Of a stretch of 41,609 nucleotides of DNA, positions 20,755 to 32,666 are shown in pieces. The DNA is from Thermomucor indicae-seudaticae. Taxonomy: Eukaryota > Mucoromycota > Mucoromycetes > Mucorales > Lichtheimiaceae. A program made the translations under genes and the position numbers. Where the stretch lies: assembly GCA_000787465.1 (NCBI GenBank), contig JSYX01000298.1:1-41609 (forward strand). Direction: 5' to 3'. How positions within the stretch are numbered: position 1 is the stretch's first letter; each line of letters opens with the position of its first letter. The notes beneath the pieces were generated by a model. The model was not told the origin of the DNA, ran no database searches, and worked only from the letters and a program-made list of their open reading frames with translations.

Positions 20755-23700
20755 ATGGAAGCCACATGGATACAAGTGCAGGACATCTGCGATCCAGGTG
20801 TGAACAACAAAGTAACGCCCATTTCAGCATTATGCTGGGATCCCTATTATGAACTGTTGTGGGCCGGAAATGACGCTGTAAGCTTTCACTTTGTCCAAGT
20901 GCTTTCACCGTAGATAGAAAACTGGATATAGCTTTGCGTCATTGCTTTGAAAGTGCTTGTCATTATCGAACATTTCGTTGCAGTTTTTTGCTCAATATGC
21001 ATTGCTAGGGAAGAGTAACTTCGTATTACGGCAAAGGTCTACAGCGTTACACCTCCTTTAAAGCGCATAAAAACGAGCAAATCCGGCAAATCCGATTAAC
21101 GGATCGAGGAGTGATAAGCTTGAGTCCAAGCAGTATACAAATGCGAGATAGACGAGGACTTGTACGGTGGACTATTAGGTACTTGCGATTTTATGCGATG
21201 CTGTTGCTCAAATAAACGAAACGCTAAATGTCGCTCCAGTAATGAGCATACAAAGGATCTCCATTGTCTTACGGCAACGACATTGACGAACAACAGCGAG
21301 CTTATGGTTGCTGGTCAACAGGATGAAATGTTGATAGTGAACGTTGCGCGGGGAGCAATAACTCGAACAATTCCCGGGGTATCGAATATTGTCGTTATGC
21401 GTAGCATGACACGATCGGTTTGCTGTGGATCCATGCTGGGTGAAGTGACATTAAGAGATAATCGGACGATGCGTGTGGAACAACGTGTGCAGGCCCATAC
21501 GGGGACACTGTCCGATCTAGATGTCTCAGGGAACTTGCTTGTCACTTGTGGTTTTTCTCAGAGGTATGGGCTTGAAATGGAGGCACAGAGATAGATGAAT
21601 CATTGGCAAAGAAACTAAAATGGAGGGCTGTCTGTATCCAGACAAAATTCCCTCGTCATTGATCCATTAGTCAAAGTATACGATATCCGGATGATTGCTC
21701 GTTCTCTGGCACCTATACCTTTCCCTGGTGGACCAATATTTCTTCGGATGCATCCCACGCTGAGTACCACTTGTCTTGTTGCTTCTCAGACAGGACAATT
21801 TCAAATGTGCGACGTGTCCAGTTTAGCCTTGGGATCCTATGCTCCTCCTGCTCAGTTCTTTCAGATCCAAGCAAACAGTTATATCACGGCCATGGACATT
21901 TCCAGTTCAGCGCAAACGATTGCGTTCGGAGACGCTGCTAGCTGTATCCATCAGTTTGCTGAAACAACTGACTTTGATGTCAACCCGTATTCCATGCCGT
22001 TGTCCACCCCAGATGTTGTACCGAACCCGAATATTTCCATGACGGAAGACAGGTATTATTTGCTGGCCACCCCTCCCTCTTACCTTTGATTTGTTAACGC
22101 TAATTAATGCCTGCTGTTGCAGTCCGTTGTCGTCTGTAGGCATGCCTTATTATACAGAACCTCTGTTATCAAATTGGTCTTCTATGTCTGTATTTGAGAC
22201 CGGATATCCTGCAGCTCAAATTGACGAGGAAATTCTTCGCAATATGAAGACGATTGACTTTGTTGGTTACGCACCGAATCCAGGCAATATCCGTCGCAAC
22301 CAGGTGACTAGGCGAAAGAAGCATGGATATGGAAGAGATGTACCAAAGTTCCGATCTGAGCAAGAACGAGAATTGTTAATGTCAAATAACGTATCTTTGG
22401 AAGAGGGAGAACCACAGGTAAGGGATATTCAGATTGGGATTATTATTGCTGCCGAAGCCTGACAAACCATCGTGGCAGCACTCTGGGCGTCGCTCGTCGT
22501 CGGTCAGCGATATATGGTCTTCTGATCCTTTAGCTCTCGTAATGCCTAACCACTACCGGAGAGTGGAGATACAATATAGCAAATTTGGAGTTGATGACTT
22601 TGACTTTGGGTATGTGAAAGACGAACACAAAGCAACAATCTAGTAGCTAAAATGGTGCGTTCAGTTACTTTAATCGCACGAGATACGGTGGTCTTGAGAC
22701 TCACATTCGGAACTCTTATTGCAATTCTTTCTTACAAGTATTATACTTTATAATTCCTTTGCGTGATATTGCAAAAAGCCATATCAAGACTGCGTGTCCA
22801 AAGAACAATTGCTTGCTATGCGAGCTGGGTTTCCTATTCCGAATGCTGGAGGATTCCAAAGGACAGAACTGTCAAGCGACAAACTTTTTACGTGCATTTA
22901 GCACTTTTCCTCAGGGTAAGTAAGATGGGTCTCTCTATTTCACTGGTGTTCAGATTATAATTATTCATTTTCTTCGTTCTAAAGCCGAAGCGTTGGGCCT
23001 TTTTGAGCCGGAAACTCCTGATCGACATACATCATATTCCCTCTTAATGCAAGGCTTCACACGGTTCCTTATGGAGCAATTGCATCTAGAATCTAACAAG
23101 CCGGGTGAGAACCCGTTAATATCAAAGACTTTGCATCAAGAACCCAATACTAGTGCTGGTGATGACGAAACCGCGAAGGATGAAAAGTCAAAGTCTTCCA
23201 TACCGTCACCCATCCAGCAGCTATTTGGTCTACAAACGCTGAGCCAAAGTGAATGTAGTAGCTGTCAGCACGAGCAATCACGGACAACGTATCCGTTCGT
23301 GGTAGACATGTTGTATCCAAAGAAGGTTAGCATCTGATTTTTTTACGCAACTGATGTGTTACTGATTGCGGTCCAACAGGACCAGAAATCTCGGAAACGG
23401 TCCTTTGCCAGCGTGCTTAAAGGAAGCATGTATCGAGAAAACCAAACCAAAGCCTGGTGCCCAAATTGTCGACAATATCAACCGACAACAACCAAGAAGC
23501 TTATTCAAGGTCTACCTAGTATACTCTTGATCAATTCTGGTGCGGCTAACAGCGAAGCTGCGGCCATCTGGCGACAAAATGGACCCAACTCTTGCAGAAA
23601 GCAACAGCAGAAGCAAAGCTCGGAAGCTACTGCTGGTGAAGGAAGCGACAATAACGCCGACACGCCATCTCAGATGCCATCGTCCTGGGTACCCGAAAGG

Positions 23701-25591
23701 TATAATGAAACAGCAACTGGACTATAAACTACGCATGAAGCCCGTTTTAGCCTACTAATTTTTCTACTGACTAGCGGTTAGTTAGCCGACTGATTATTGC
23801 TGGCTAGGTTGTTAGTCGGATGACTTACAGCTAACTGACCGCTAATCAGTAGGAAATTAGTAGGCTAAAAACGGGATTTATGTGTAGTGATAGGCAAACG
23901 GCGGCAACTAATTTAGCATCGTCTTTTAAAAAAAGATTTGGCATTCATATTGATGGTTCAGATATTGTGGTGAAGACACTTCCACATGGCAAGGAAATAC
24001 CTCCTGAATTTAAGCAGTCTCCACAAAAATGTGCGATTTACGAACTCACGGTAAGCTTTGCGGTGAGCATATGGATTTACGTCTAGGCTTATATCGTGGA
24101 AATCTAGTCCACTGTCCTTCAAATACAAGTTGATGATGAAGTACCGCATCTTGTAGCACAGATCAAAGGTAAAATGTCCATTTAGTTAGCAACTTCGATA
24201 ATTGTTCTAAGCAAAAGAGATAGTTCCTGAGGAAGAACCAGGGGAAGATGCAAAGTCACCGTGGTACCTCTTTAATGACTTTATGGTGCGCAGGATACGA
24301 AAAGAAGAAGTCTTTTCATTTAAAGGAACATGGAAGGTAATCGATTCATGGCCAGATTCATATTCGGACCCTCCTGATTAAATAACTTTTCGTATTTCTA
24401 GACTCCAGTAGTATTACAGTACAAGCGGATAGATGCCGACGAATTGATAGACCTTTCAGCACTGCCATCAGAAACCGATTACTCACTATTATTCGAGGAT
24501 AATTCCATTGCAAAGTATGTACACCGGGAATTGTTTAGCAGAGATCCGTAGCTAAAAGCGTGTAAAGGAACCCTCCTGCAAACCCCAAGCACAAGATTCT
24601 AACGCGGGATGAAATGCCCAAGAAAGGAACTTTAGTTGCTATCGACGCCGAATTTGTTGCCCTTAATCAGGAAGAAGCGGAAATCCACAGTGACGGTACC
24701 AAATCGCTGATCCGGCCGAGTACGCTATGTCTAGCGCGTTTGAGCGTATTGCGTGGCGAAGGAGAAAACGAGGGTATGCCCTTCATAGACGATTATGTAG
24801 CTACAGACGAGCCTGTTGTAGACTATTTGACGGAGTATAGCGGTATCAAAGGCAAGTTCAAAAGGATCTTAATCGTTCAGGATGATTTTTGCTGATACGG
24901 CCAGATATATATAGCCGAAGACCTTGATCCAAATACCACAACACACACACTGGTACCTTTCAAGGTGGCCTATAAAAAGCTGAGAATGTTGGTGGACATT
25001 GGCTGCGTTTTCATAGGTCATGGTCTTATGAAAGACTTTCGCACAATTAGTAAGTCGCGTTTTACTCGCGGCAGAAAAGAAAGGTGCTATATCTGACATG
25101 ACCATAGATATTCTTGTACCTCCGGAGCAAGTCATTGACACTGTTGATATTTACCACATACGAAACAGACAACGGTAACGCGCAGATGCAGTAATATTAT
25201 CGAAAGAACTAAAAATGACAGTGATGGATATTAGCAAAATCTCCTTACGGTTTTTGGCCTGGCATTTATTAAAGAAGGACATTCAATCAAGTGCACATGA
25301 CAGTATCGAAGATGCTGAAACGGTAATAGGAAATAGAAGGAGTTGGCACTGTATATAACAGTTTTCATGGTTGCACTAACCGTTTGGTTTGGTTAGGCAC
25401 TTGTTCTGTACAAGAAATATCTTGAATACAAGAGCAAAGGCGAATTTGGTCAAATTTTGGAAGATGTGTATGCGGCTGGACATAAAGCCAACTGGCTTAA
25501 AGGTCCACGGGAAGCAGCAGCCATAACGCGGGTACCACCGCAGCACCTGACCTTTGATCCATTTTCCCCTTCTCCCATTCGACCAGTATAA
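20755..25591 (+). CDS. PAN2: PAN2, catalytic subunit of the Pan2-Pan3 deadenylase
   Basis: PAN2 trims mRNA poly(A) tails in the cytoplasm. Exon 1 (20755-20877, [10 protein letters not shown]) joins 21009-21178 and 21240 onward in frame: [20 protein letters not shown], then [23 protein letters not shown]40 propeller (to about 22090) is followed by [15 protein letters not shown]. Next comes the pseudo-ubiquitin-hydrolase domain ([13 protein letters not shown], no catalytic Cys-box; zinc-type cysteines CPNCRQYQP), then the DEDDh exonuclease: [28 protein letters not shown] and [10 protein letters not shown], with the acidic residues and His present. It ends SPIRPV, TAA 25589-25591. Oddities: the intron at 24852-24914 uses a GC donor, and the intron at 23700-23935 carries an inverted-repeat element. 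The protein looks intact and functional. Confidence 0.96.
23741..23875. mobile_element. 135-bp inverted-repeat (MITE-like) element in a PAN2 intron
   Basis: The ends are reverse complements over about 46 bp (outer ends CCCGTTTTAGCCTACTAAT and its complement), with a few mismatches and one gap. The roughly 40-bp centre is also rich in TTAG/CTAA. It contains no coding frame. It has the size and structure of a non-autonomous DNA transposon, or of a foldback element. No clear target-site duplication is visible (flanks GAAG and ATTT). It lies wholly within the intron predicted from frame, 23700-23935, so the PAN2 protein is unaffected. Confidence 0.7.
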
Positions 25592-25664
25592 AAATACGAT
25601 ACCACATCCTCTTTTAATGTACATTTGTTTTCGAGTAAAACAAAGAAAAAAGTTTTGTATACTG

Positions 25665-26015
25665 TCATTTGAAGGTCTGTGGTGATGAATACCGCGTACC
25701 CTGCTGCTGTTGTTGTTGTTCGTTCTTCAACTCCTTAAGGACGGCCTAAGAACCACCTTCTAATTTCTGTTGGAGAAAACTATCTTGGACTTCGTTCATG
25801 ACTTACAGCTAAAGCCTCTGGATTAACACCTCGTTCGATCATCGAAACACACAGAGCCAGCGTGTCGCGATCAAGGCCCGTGTTAAGCAGCGTAGCCATT
25901 TCCAACAAAACTAGTTTTGTATGCAATGAATCTGTCAATCGATTATTCTCATTTCCAAAAGACGTGTCCAACAATTACTGTCCAGAGTTTCCCTCACATC
26001 GCGTTCTTTGTCCAT
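25665..26015 (-). CDS. MZT1: MOZART1, mitotic-spindle organising protein 1
   Basis: MZT1 is a very small subunit of gamma-tubulin complexes, needed to recruit and activate them at spindle poles. The core matches the family well: [20 protein letters not shown], then [11 protein letters not shown], spliced to [10 protein letters not shown] Gln-rich tail follows (six Gln), ending SSPQTFK and TGA at 25667-25665. The main frame has no ATG upstream of the core. Joining a short exon MDKERD (start 26015) through a 50-bp intron (GTGAGG...AATGAG) gives [20 protein letters not shown], a normal-length protein of about 75-80 residues. That first exon is my inference. The second intron (GTAAGT...TTCTTAG, about 25811-25748) is clear. 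Confidence 0.88.
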
Positions 26016-26289
26016 TAGCAAGAACGATAACTTTCTTCACCAGCGGAGGCAGAAACCCAACTCGCTTCTCCAGGGACACTCAACCACATATACTTTGCAC
26101 CGTGCTCCTTTATGGACTCCATGTTCTAAGACAAGAAGCGGTTTATCGTCTGGCTACTGCCGAATGTTGCCATCCGTCCAGGCTTTTACGCGTACATGGA
26201 ATTCTCTCTACTGCCTCGACGGTTGGTCTTATACAGCTGTCCCCGTATCATGGCCAACAGAAGCAAACTTATCGTGTAGTGGGGTATGC

Positions 26290-26850
26290 CAAGGCACATT
26301 TGCCGTTCATGCCACAAATCTTGGATTTATTGTCTATGTTACTTGGCCATGGCAATATAGGGCATAAGTTACTACTCTATATTGTTGTAAGCTGGAATAA
26401 TCTCTGCCTTTTGGTATAGGGTATTCCAAGCTCTCATGAATTGTCTCTTGGATTTCCCTGGCACACATAGATGCTTGTTCATGGGGTATCGTGACATGAA
26501 GTTGAAGTGACATCCTGGACAGGACATCCCAGAGACGCTGGTCATGGAGGATACAGTGAATGGAGCAGACCTCCGGAGCGGCCATATGTTGATTTTGGCC
26601 ATGAACTTCTGCCTGCGAACAATGCGTTCATTCAAAAAAAAGGATGGTAAGCCCTGTTGATTGTTTGCTTCGGGCGAGTGAGCTGTGATCACTCGTGAGA
26701 GATAGTTCCATGTTTTCTCTTTCTCTTGACGAGAAAACGCCGAGGCTTTGGCGCTGGCTTTGCTTATATCTCGGCGTGACACGGCGGCCAGGAATCGCTG
26801 GCGAGTGATAGACACGGTGTATGGACGAGTGCCTGGGTGCCAATGTTTTT
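26290..26850 (-). CDS. Unidentified protein, probable small multi-exon gene
   Basis: Two minus-strand stretches read like protein. One, upstream, contains RQRFLAAVSRRDISKASAKA, then RQEKEKTWNYLSRVITAHSP. The other begins after an acceptor near 26605 and contains EVCSIHCILHDQRLWDVLSR, then HVTIPHEQASMCAREIQETI. I do not recognise either. No in-frame ATG was found for the first stretch, so an earlier exon or a different start is needed. An intron near 26380-26335 would give an end TINPRFVA. The boundaries given are approximate. The gene would be divergent from SURF1. The stretch from 26016 to about 26290 was not explained. Confidence 0.35.
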
Positions 26851-26975
26851 ATCAGCTTGGCAAAACTGAGGTATTTTTCACCAGCGCAAAAGTCCACTGG
26901 AAGTCGGACCTGGGTCTGGGTCCTGCAAAACTTTCAAGCAACCTGAACTTCTTTCTCTCATTTCGTTGGTCCCTA

Positions 26976-28032
26976 ATGTCTCTTGTTTTCCGACGCTTCT
27001 GTCCATCGCGACACCTGTCCCAAGGAATACGCCAGCATTTGCATAACCGATTCCAAAGCACCTCAGTCCAACAGCAAGAAGCCGCCATTCGACCCAAACG
27101 TCGGTTCGGTTTCGGGACAGCCCTGCTTTGCACCGTACCTTTCATTGCCTTTGGTCTAGGGACATGGCAAGTCCAGCGTCTGCGTTGGAAGGTCGGATTA
27201 ATCCAAGAATTGGAAGAACGCATGGCCATGCGCCCAATACCTTTACCTCGTCGCATAAAGTAAATAAGTCCAACCCGGCTATATTTCTAGCAAAGAGAAA
27301 AACTCATGACATGTAGTCAGGACGCGCTACCCGACTATGAATACCGTAGAGTCACTGTAACGGGCAAATATAGACACGACCAAGAAATGTTATTGGGACC
27401 AAGAACACGAGGCGATGGCCAAGTGGGTTACTTTTTAATCACCCCTTTGGAACGCGAAAATGGCTCGACCATCTTGGTGAAACGCGGTTGGGTGCCTGCT
27501 GCAAAGAAGGACAAGCAGTCGCGTCCTGAAAGCTTGACGGAAGACACAGTGCGTATAGAAGGCTTACTTCGCATGTCTGAAAAGGTACTAGTAAGAAACG
27601 CTCCAAGTAATTCCGGGATTTGTCAATAGGTTATTAAGCCAGGCACCAAAACATTTAGCGGAACCCTTTTACACCTGATAACGACGTGATTCGAAACCAG
27701 TGGTATTGGGTAGATATCGATACCATCGCTCGTTTAACTGGATCCGAGCCGCTTTTAGTGGAAAGAGTCTCAGGTAAGGAAAGGGCATTAGCAAGGAAGA
27801 CACCCGAAAGCACACTGTATCTAACTTTATGTCATCAGACCAATCACCTCCTACCGAGTACAGCTTGATTGAGCGAGGGATTCCTGTAGGACGCTCGCCA
27901 GTTGTCGAAGTCCGCAACAACCATCTACAATATATCGTTACATGGTACTCATTATCCATCGCTACATCGATCATGCTTTGGCGACTACTCAGAAAGCCAG
28001 TCAACAGACCAATGCAAGCTAAGCGACTGTAA
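26976..28032 (+). CDS. SHY1: SURF1/Shy1, cytochrome c oxidase assembly factor
   Basis: SURF1 acts in the mitochondrial inner membrane in early assembly of complex IV (Cox1 maturation). The N-terminus MSLVFRRFCPSRHLSQGIRQ is a typical mitochondrial presequence. The first membrane segment and signature follow (FIAFGLGTWQVQRLRWK), then YEYRRVTVTGKYRHDQEMLL, GYFLITPLE, ILVKRGWVP and QWYWVDIDTIA. Near the end is NNHLQYIVTWYSLSIA with the second membrane segment, and a basic end (RPMQAKRL). Introns lie after residue RRIK (about 27259-27318), near 27580-27680 and near 27772-27838. The length, about 285 residues, is normal. It converges with the vezatin-like gene, leaving 167 bp. Confidence 0.94.
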
Positions 28033-28199
28033 CATAAAGCTTAATTCATCTTTAAACGTCACGAATAGAAAAAGGGACTTGTACGAGTTGCAAACATTGT
28101 GAGACATTGTGGATATTTTCTGGGGGGTATCTAGGAAAAATGAGAGCTCCCTGTGGATGAATAACAATGCAGGTGTATGAGATATGCTGTGTCATAGCC

Positions 28200-30393
28200 T
28201 TATTTCTCGACGGCTTCAGCTTCTTCAGGTCCAAGTTGCAATTCGGTGACTCTACGATCCAGAACATTTTTTAGCTCATGAACCATGCTTTGCGAGTCCA
28301 TTTGCTTAGCCTTTTTACGAGCCTACAACATATAGCAACCAGTCAACCCAAAGGAAATCTTAAGTAAAAAAAAGCCTATGTAAACTTACCTGCTCTTCAC
28401 GCTCAGCTTTCATTTTGGCAATTCGTTCAGCACGGCTCATCTTCGATCGGCCTGGCTCATGTCTTTCCACTACTTCCGCGACGGCTTCAAAGACAGACGC
28501 TTTGGCTGGTAAAGGCAAGTCAAATACAGCACTGTCCTCCGCGTCGTACACTTGGTGATTTTCCTGTCCGTCTGTAGCAGGCGAGGGCAAAAGAGACGTA
28601 TCATCTCTGTCTTTATGAGGTGTTACTGGTGTGGACGTGGATGATGATGGCGACGGGTCGAGTTCGGGAGGATCAAGGAACGATAATAGTGCATCCCGAC
28701 CAGCTTCCCATTCGACTACCATTTGGTTGAAATCTTGCTGAATGGACATATAATCCCGCTTAAGACGCTCACGCAGATCATCGTTTGTCGCATCCCAATT
28801 TGCAGTAGTGCCTATTAAAAAACTGTTCATAATCCCAATCAAAGCTTCTGGAAGTAGTGTCATGATTACCTGATGTGAACTGACGGATATTGTCGTTGCA
28901 GAGATAGAATTTAGCCTCCAGTGTTCGTACTTGTTGGTCCAAGGACGCCAATCTATGCACAAATTGCTTTAACCGGCTGTCGGATACAGTAGCAAAATCA
29001 GTAGAGTCGCCTTCCGACGGATGATCTAATGATGGTTTGTCTGTTGAAATCGTTAATACAGTATATCCACAACTACTAGATTTGTCTCGACTTACATAGC
29101 TCGTTCCCTAAAGCATCCACTACATCGCCAACGAATTTTCTAGTCTCTTCCGCTAGCGTTGCCAGTACTGAATTCACTGCCTTCCATCCCTTTTCGTAGT
29201 CGCGTCGTACAGAGTCATGACCTTCGGACATGATATCAAGCGCCAAAAGTTGCATCATACATTCTCTGCGTTTCGCATGCATCAACTGAGCCAGTGCGCG
29301 TAAACGTTCCAAAGAAGTTCCAGCTGCTGTTGCCTCCGACTCGTTTTCATCCATGCGGTCAACGGCAGAAAGCGACGCTATTGACCGGACGTTATACATA
29401 TCGTACAGGCGAGACAGATTGCTTTTGTTTACATGCTCAATCAGATCAATAATTGCTTCTTCATAGACAATGAACGCGCGTCGAAGCACTGCTGCGAGGC
29501 GGTTGCGCAACGTGACACAGCGCCGAGATTTAGCTGTCTGTTCGATTCGAGAAATCGGGGATAATGGAGTCGAAAGCCGATATCCCCGAGACACCAACTC
29601 GATTTCTTGAATAGTCATCAGCGCTCGATGAGTTTTGCTGTCCAATGCTTCACATTGTTCCATCAATAGTTGCAGCTGCTGAAGCGCCGTCTCATAGAGT
29701 TGGCGGACAGCAGCCCTATGCTGAAAACGAATGGAGATAAGCTTTCCGTTTCGGTGACCATAACTTTCTTATTTTTGTAACTCACCATATGACGGTACAC
29801 AAAAAATATCGAAAGTGTACCCGTTAAAAGCGTTGTCAGTGAAATGGTTGGTTTTGACAAGAGACGTACAGCGGTTGTCCAAAGAGCTTGACTCTGAGGC
29901 TGTTGTCCGTGTACCAGGAAGGTCTCGGTTCCCAAGGCGGCCAGCAAACCGGCAATGGTAGCAACCGACCCGATGCTACCGGTCCGAGACACTTTTGTTG
30001 TCGGGGTCGAATAATCCGTAGTCATGTGGGGTGCTGCATGTTTTTGCTTCTTCTTGTTTGCGTTATGGACCGAAAGTGTCTCGCTCAACAACGGCGAGGT
30101 GACTATGATATACTTGAAGTTCTCCTCGAATGCGGTTTCTTCAGCCAATGGAAGTGAAACCGAAAACGTGTCCTGTATACGTAATCAGGGGACGGGAATT
30201 TAGCAAAGAGAGAGACAAATGGGACCAGGGCTAATAACTTGCGTGGAACAATGATCGCCGCCAAAACTGGTACAAAGTCTCTGACCATTGCGCAACCCAT
30301 CGTACAGAAGCAGCAGCAGCATTCAGTCGATTCCTCTGTACAGGTGCTAACTTCACCGGAGATTCTGAAATCTCTATTGCTATCGAAATGCAT
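28200..30393 (-). CDS. Vezatin/Inp2-like myosin-binding protein
   Basis: The gene encodes a protein with the fungal myosin-binding domain shared by vezatin and yeast Inp2, the peroxisome receptor for a class V myosin. Visible landmarks: FEENFKYIIVTSPLLSETL near the N-terminus; two hydrophobic stretches (SVATIAGLLAALG, and SLTTLLTGTLSIFFVYRHMV); then ALDSKTHRALMTIQEIELVS, RGYRLSTPLSPISRIEQT, RSIASLSAV and long helices. The C-terminal part has coiled coil and Ser/Pro-rich segments and ends GPEEAEAVEK with TAA at 28202-28200. The 5' end is uncertain: an exon beginning at 30393 (MHFDSNRDFRISGEV) or the overlapping frame containing SETLYQFWRRSLFHAS could precede the acceptor near 30169. The specific organelle (peroxisome) is inferred from the family. 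Confidence 0.75.
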
Positions 30394-30449
30394 GTAAGTC
30401 CCCGAACGGAGCACATAAGTGATGTGTATTCGAACCATTACGTACAATT

Positions 30450-31409
30450 AAGGTATTCAGCAAACGGTGTGTCTTCGTATACAACGAATTCAGTCATTAG
30501 GTGTTAAAGGTGAAGAAGAAAGAAAAGGAAAATGTTCCCAAAAAGCAAGAACACCAGGTTATGTCATGTCGGAGAAGAATTGACGACGGCATTGCACATG
30601 AAACATCCGATTCTCGCAGCTTGCAGAGACAACGTGATGCTGAGATAGTCATGTAAAAGGATTGATCCATATATTGCTATGTAAAAGAATCCATGGGATG
30701 GGCGTAGTGTACAAGAAGCGGTCGTGATTTATGAAGCAGCCCAAGTGAACACTTGGTCCGAAGTCTCTGCTACAATTACAGTATAAATGACCCCGTTGCG
30801 GATCTTTTCCTCTTTAATGATCCAGACATAGAGCAGAGCCGTTGAGTATACTAAGTAAGCTCTGCATGACGCCGTTATCTACTACATAAGAGTACATACT
30901 CTTTCCTGGATCCTGTCCATGGTATGAAGTTAATACGAAAAGTTTGTACGAGTAGTATGTCCTTGACATTGGCCTGCCCTCTTTCCGCTGCTATTGTCGT
31001 GAAGTACTAAATAACCGTACAAATATCCATTGTTCTGTTTAAATCATGGCTTGAAGTGTGCCAACATTACATCAACATGAGCAGGTGTTTGAAGCTGCAG
31101 AACTAGGCGCGCCATTTGCATATCAGATACTTTCTCAAACCCATGCACATCACTTAGTATCAATAGAACCGGGCATATCAATCATATTCTTGCTGTTTGT
31201 AACCTGCAACGATGATATTCTTATCTGCTTCTCAAAATGCTCGTTTCTGGAGGAAACACGAAATGGAAAGTGCGTTTGTGGTGTAATGGGTCACTATAAA
31301 AACACCCTTAAAAAGAGAAGAACCAGAATATGACATGCGTGGGCTATATACAGATCCTAAATATGCGTTCTTCACCCCTTGAATTATCTTTCACTCGTAC
31401 ACAATTCCC
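30450..31409. other. Divergent intergenic region, no gene seen
   Basis: This is the region upstream of both the vezatin-like gene (minus) and the Sec14-like gene (plus). A 91-codon plus-strand frame at 31058-31333 has no recognisable domain. No tRNA was recognised. Confidence 0.4.
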
Positions 31410-32666
31410 ATGTCTAACGAAGAGCGGTGCTTGTTATCCTTTCGGGAATCCATAGGAGAGCGCAGTGACCAGTTCTCAGATACCGTAAGGACATATAACG
31501 TGTCCTAGCGCTGAAGTAGCTATCTATATATTCATTAAGCCATCCGTAGTATTTGTCGCAATTCTTGGTGGCCCGTAACTGGGATATAGTATGTGGGATG
31601 GCTATACGTCTTTGGTTGATATTAAGTGGTTGCCATGGAAAACAGGAAGCTGCGGAAGCCCTGTTCGATAACACTCTGCAATGGCGAGCAATCAATAACA
31701 TTGACCTTTTACCGTGTGCCACACGTTCTAATAATCTTCCGCTGCTAGTGGCAGTGAGAGGTTTCGAGAGCATCGGCGATGGTAATCTTGAAAACCGGCC
31801 TGGTTTATCCGAGTGCTCGATCCGCATTGCGAATCTCATGGGAGGCGATTGCATCCACAAGACAGATAAAGATGGGAACCCAGTTCTCATTGATCGAACC
31901 GTAAGCCTCGTTAAGCAGTATGCCCTAACCCGTGACTCAGGCTGGTTCGATAGGGTTATCATAACATCAAAGAGCTTTGCCGACACGTCTCGGTGGAGCA
32001 AATTGCCCACTTTCAGGTGTCCTGCAACGAATTCCTGAACCGAGTCATTATGCCTGAATGCAGCGAGCGAGCCAATCGAGATATTTATCAAGAGACGGTC
32101 ATATTTGACTGTGCCAACTTGCGAATATGGCGTAAGCTATTATACTATGACAAATTGCCCCTGACAGCAGCAAAGACTAATGAAGCTTATTTTGACAGAG
32201 CTACCGCTGAATGCCTTGGATTATGTGAAATCCGTCGCAGATATCGTCCAAGGTTATTATCCGGAAACGCTGAAAAGATTGTTCATCGTGAACGTTCCTC
32301 CTCTTTTTCTGGCAACTTGGAGACTCATCCGGCGTTGGCTTGAGCAAAGAGTGAGAGATTCAAACTTGACTGTGCCATATCAACAATCAATAATGCTTTC
32401 TGTAGACATTAGACAAGATTCACATTCTCGGCAAGCGTGATACAGCCAGGGTCCTTCTTGAACATATCCCAGACGAGAATCTTCCAACTTTTCTGGGCGG
32501 ATCATGTACCTGTAGCCACATGCCTGGAGGTTGTGTGCCTTCCTTCACCATGGGGAACGTTCCTCCGCTCGTGGCAGGACCTGAAAACGAACACGTCTCT
32601 ACCGCTTATAATACAGATATCATGGTTGCGGCAAAGTCCGACGAATCTTTGCGCAGACCTACATAG
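31410..32666 (+). CDS. Sec14-like CRAL-TRIO lipid-transfer protein
   Basis: CRAL-TRIO proteins bind and exchange phosphatidylinositol and other lipids, linking lipid metabolism to vesicle traffic. Exon 1 reads MSNEERCLLSFRESIGERSD. Next come FLVARNWDI and EALFDNTLQWR (the N-terminal CRAL-TRIO helices), IHKTDKDGNPVLIDRT, TVIFDCANL, and the highly diagnostic LPLNALDYVKSVADIVQGYY and PETLKRLFIVNVPPLFLATW, followed by DKIHILGK and FLGGSCTCSHMPGGCVPSF. It ends AAKSDESLRRPT with TAG at 32664-32666. At least five introns are present, including 31489 to about 31552 and one near 32352-32407. At about 330 residues, it is a compact Sec14-like protein with no other domain. Confidence 0.9.

Noticed and set aside
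23701..23880. PAN2 as a gene broken by insertion of the inverted-repeat element
   Set aside because: The element is inside an intron whose ends restore the frame ([12 protein letters not shown]), and downstream nuclease motifs are intact.
25862..26419. A 185-codon plus-strand open frame opposite MZT1
   Set aside because: Its first third is the antisense of the conserved MZT1 core, and the translated product resembles no protein.
31058..31333. A 91-codon plus-strand frame upstream of the Sec14-like gene
   Set aside because: No domain, no clear splice or promoter context; treated as chance within the divergent intergenic region.
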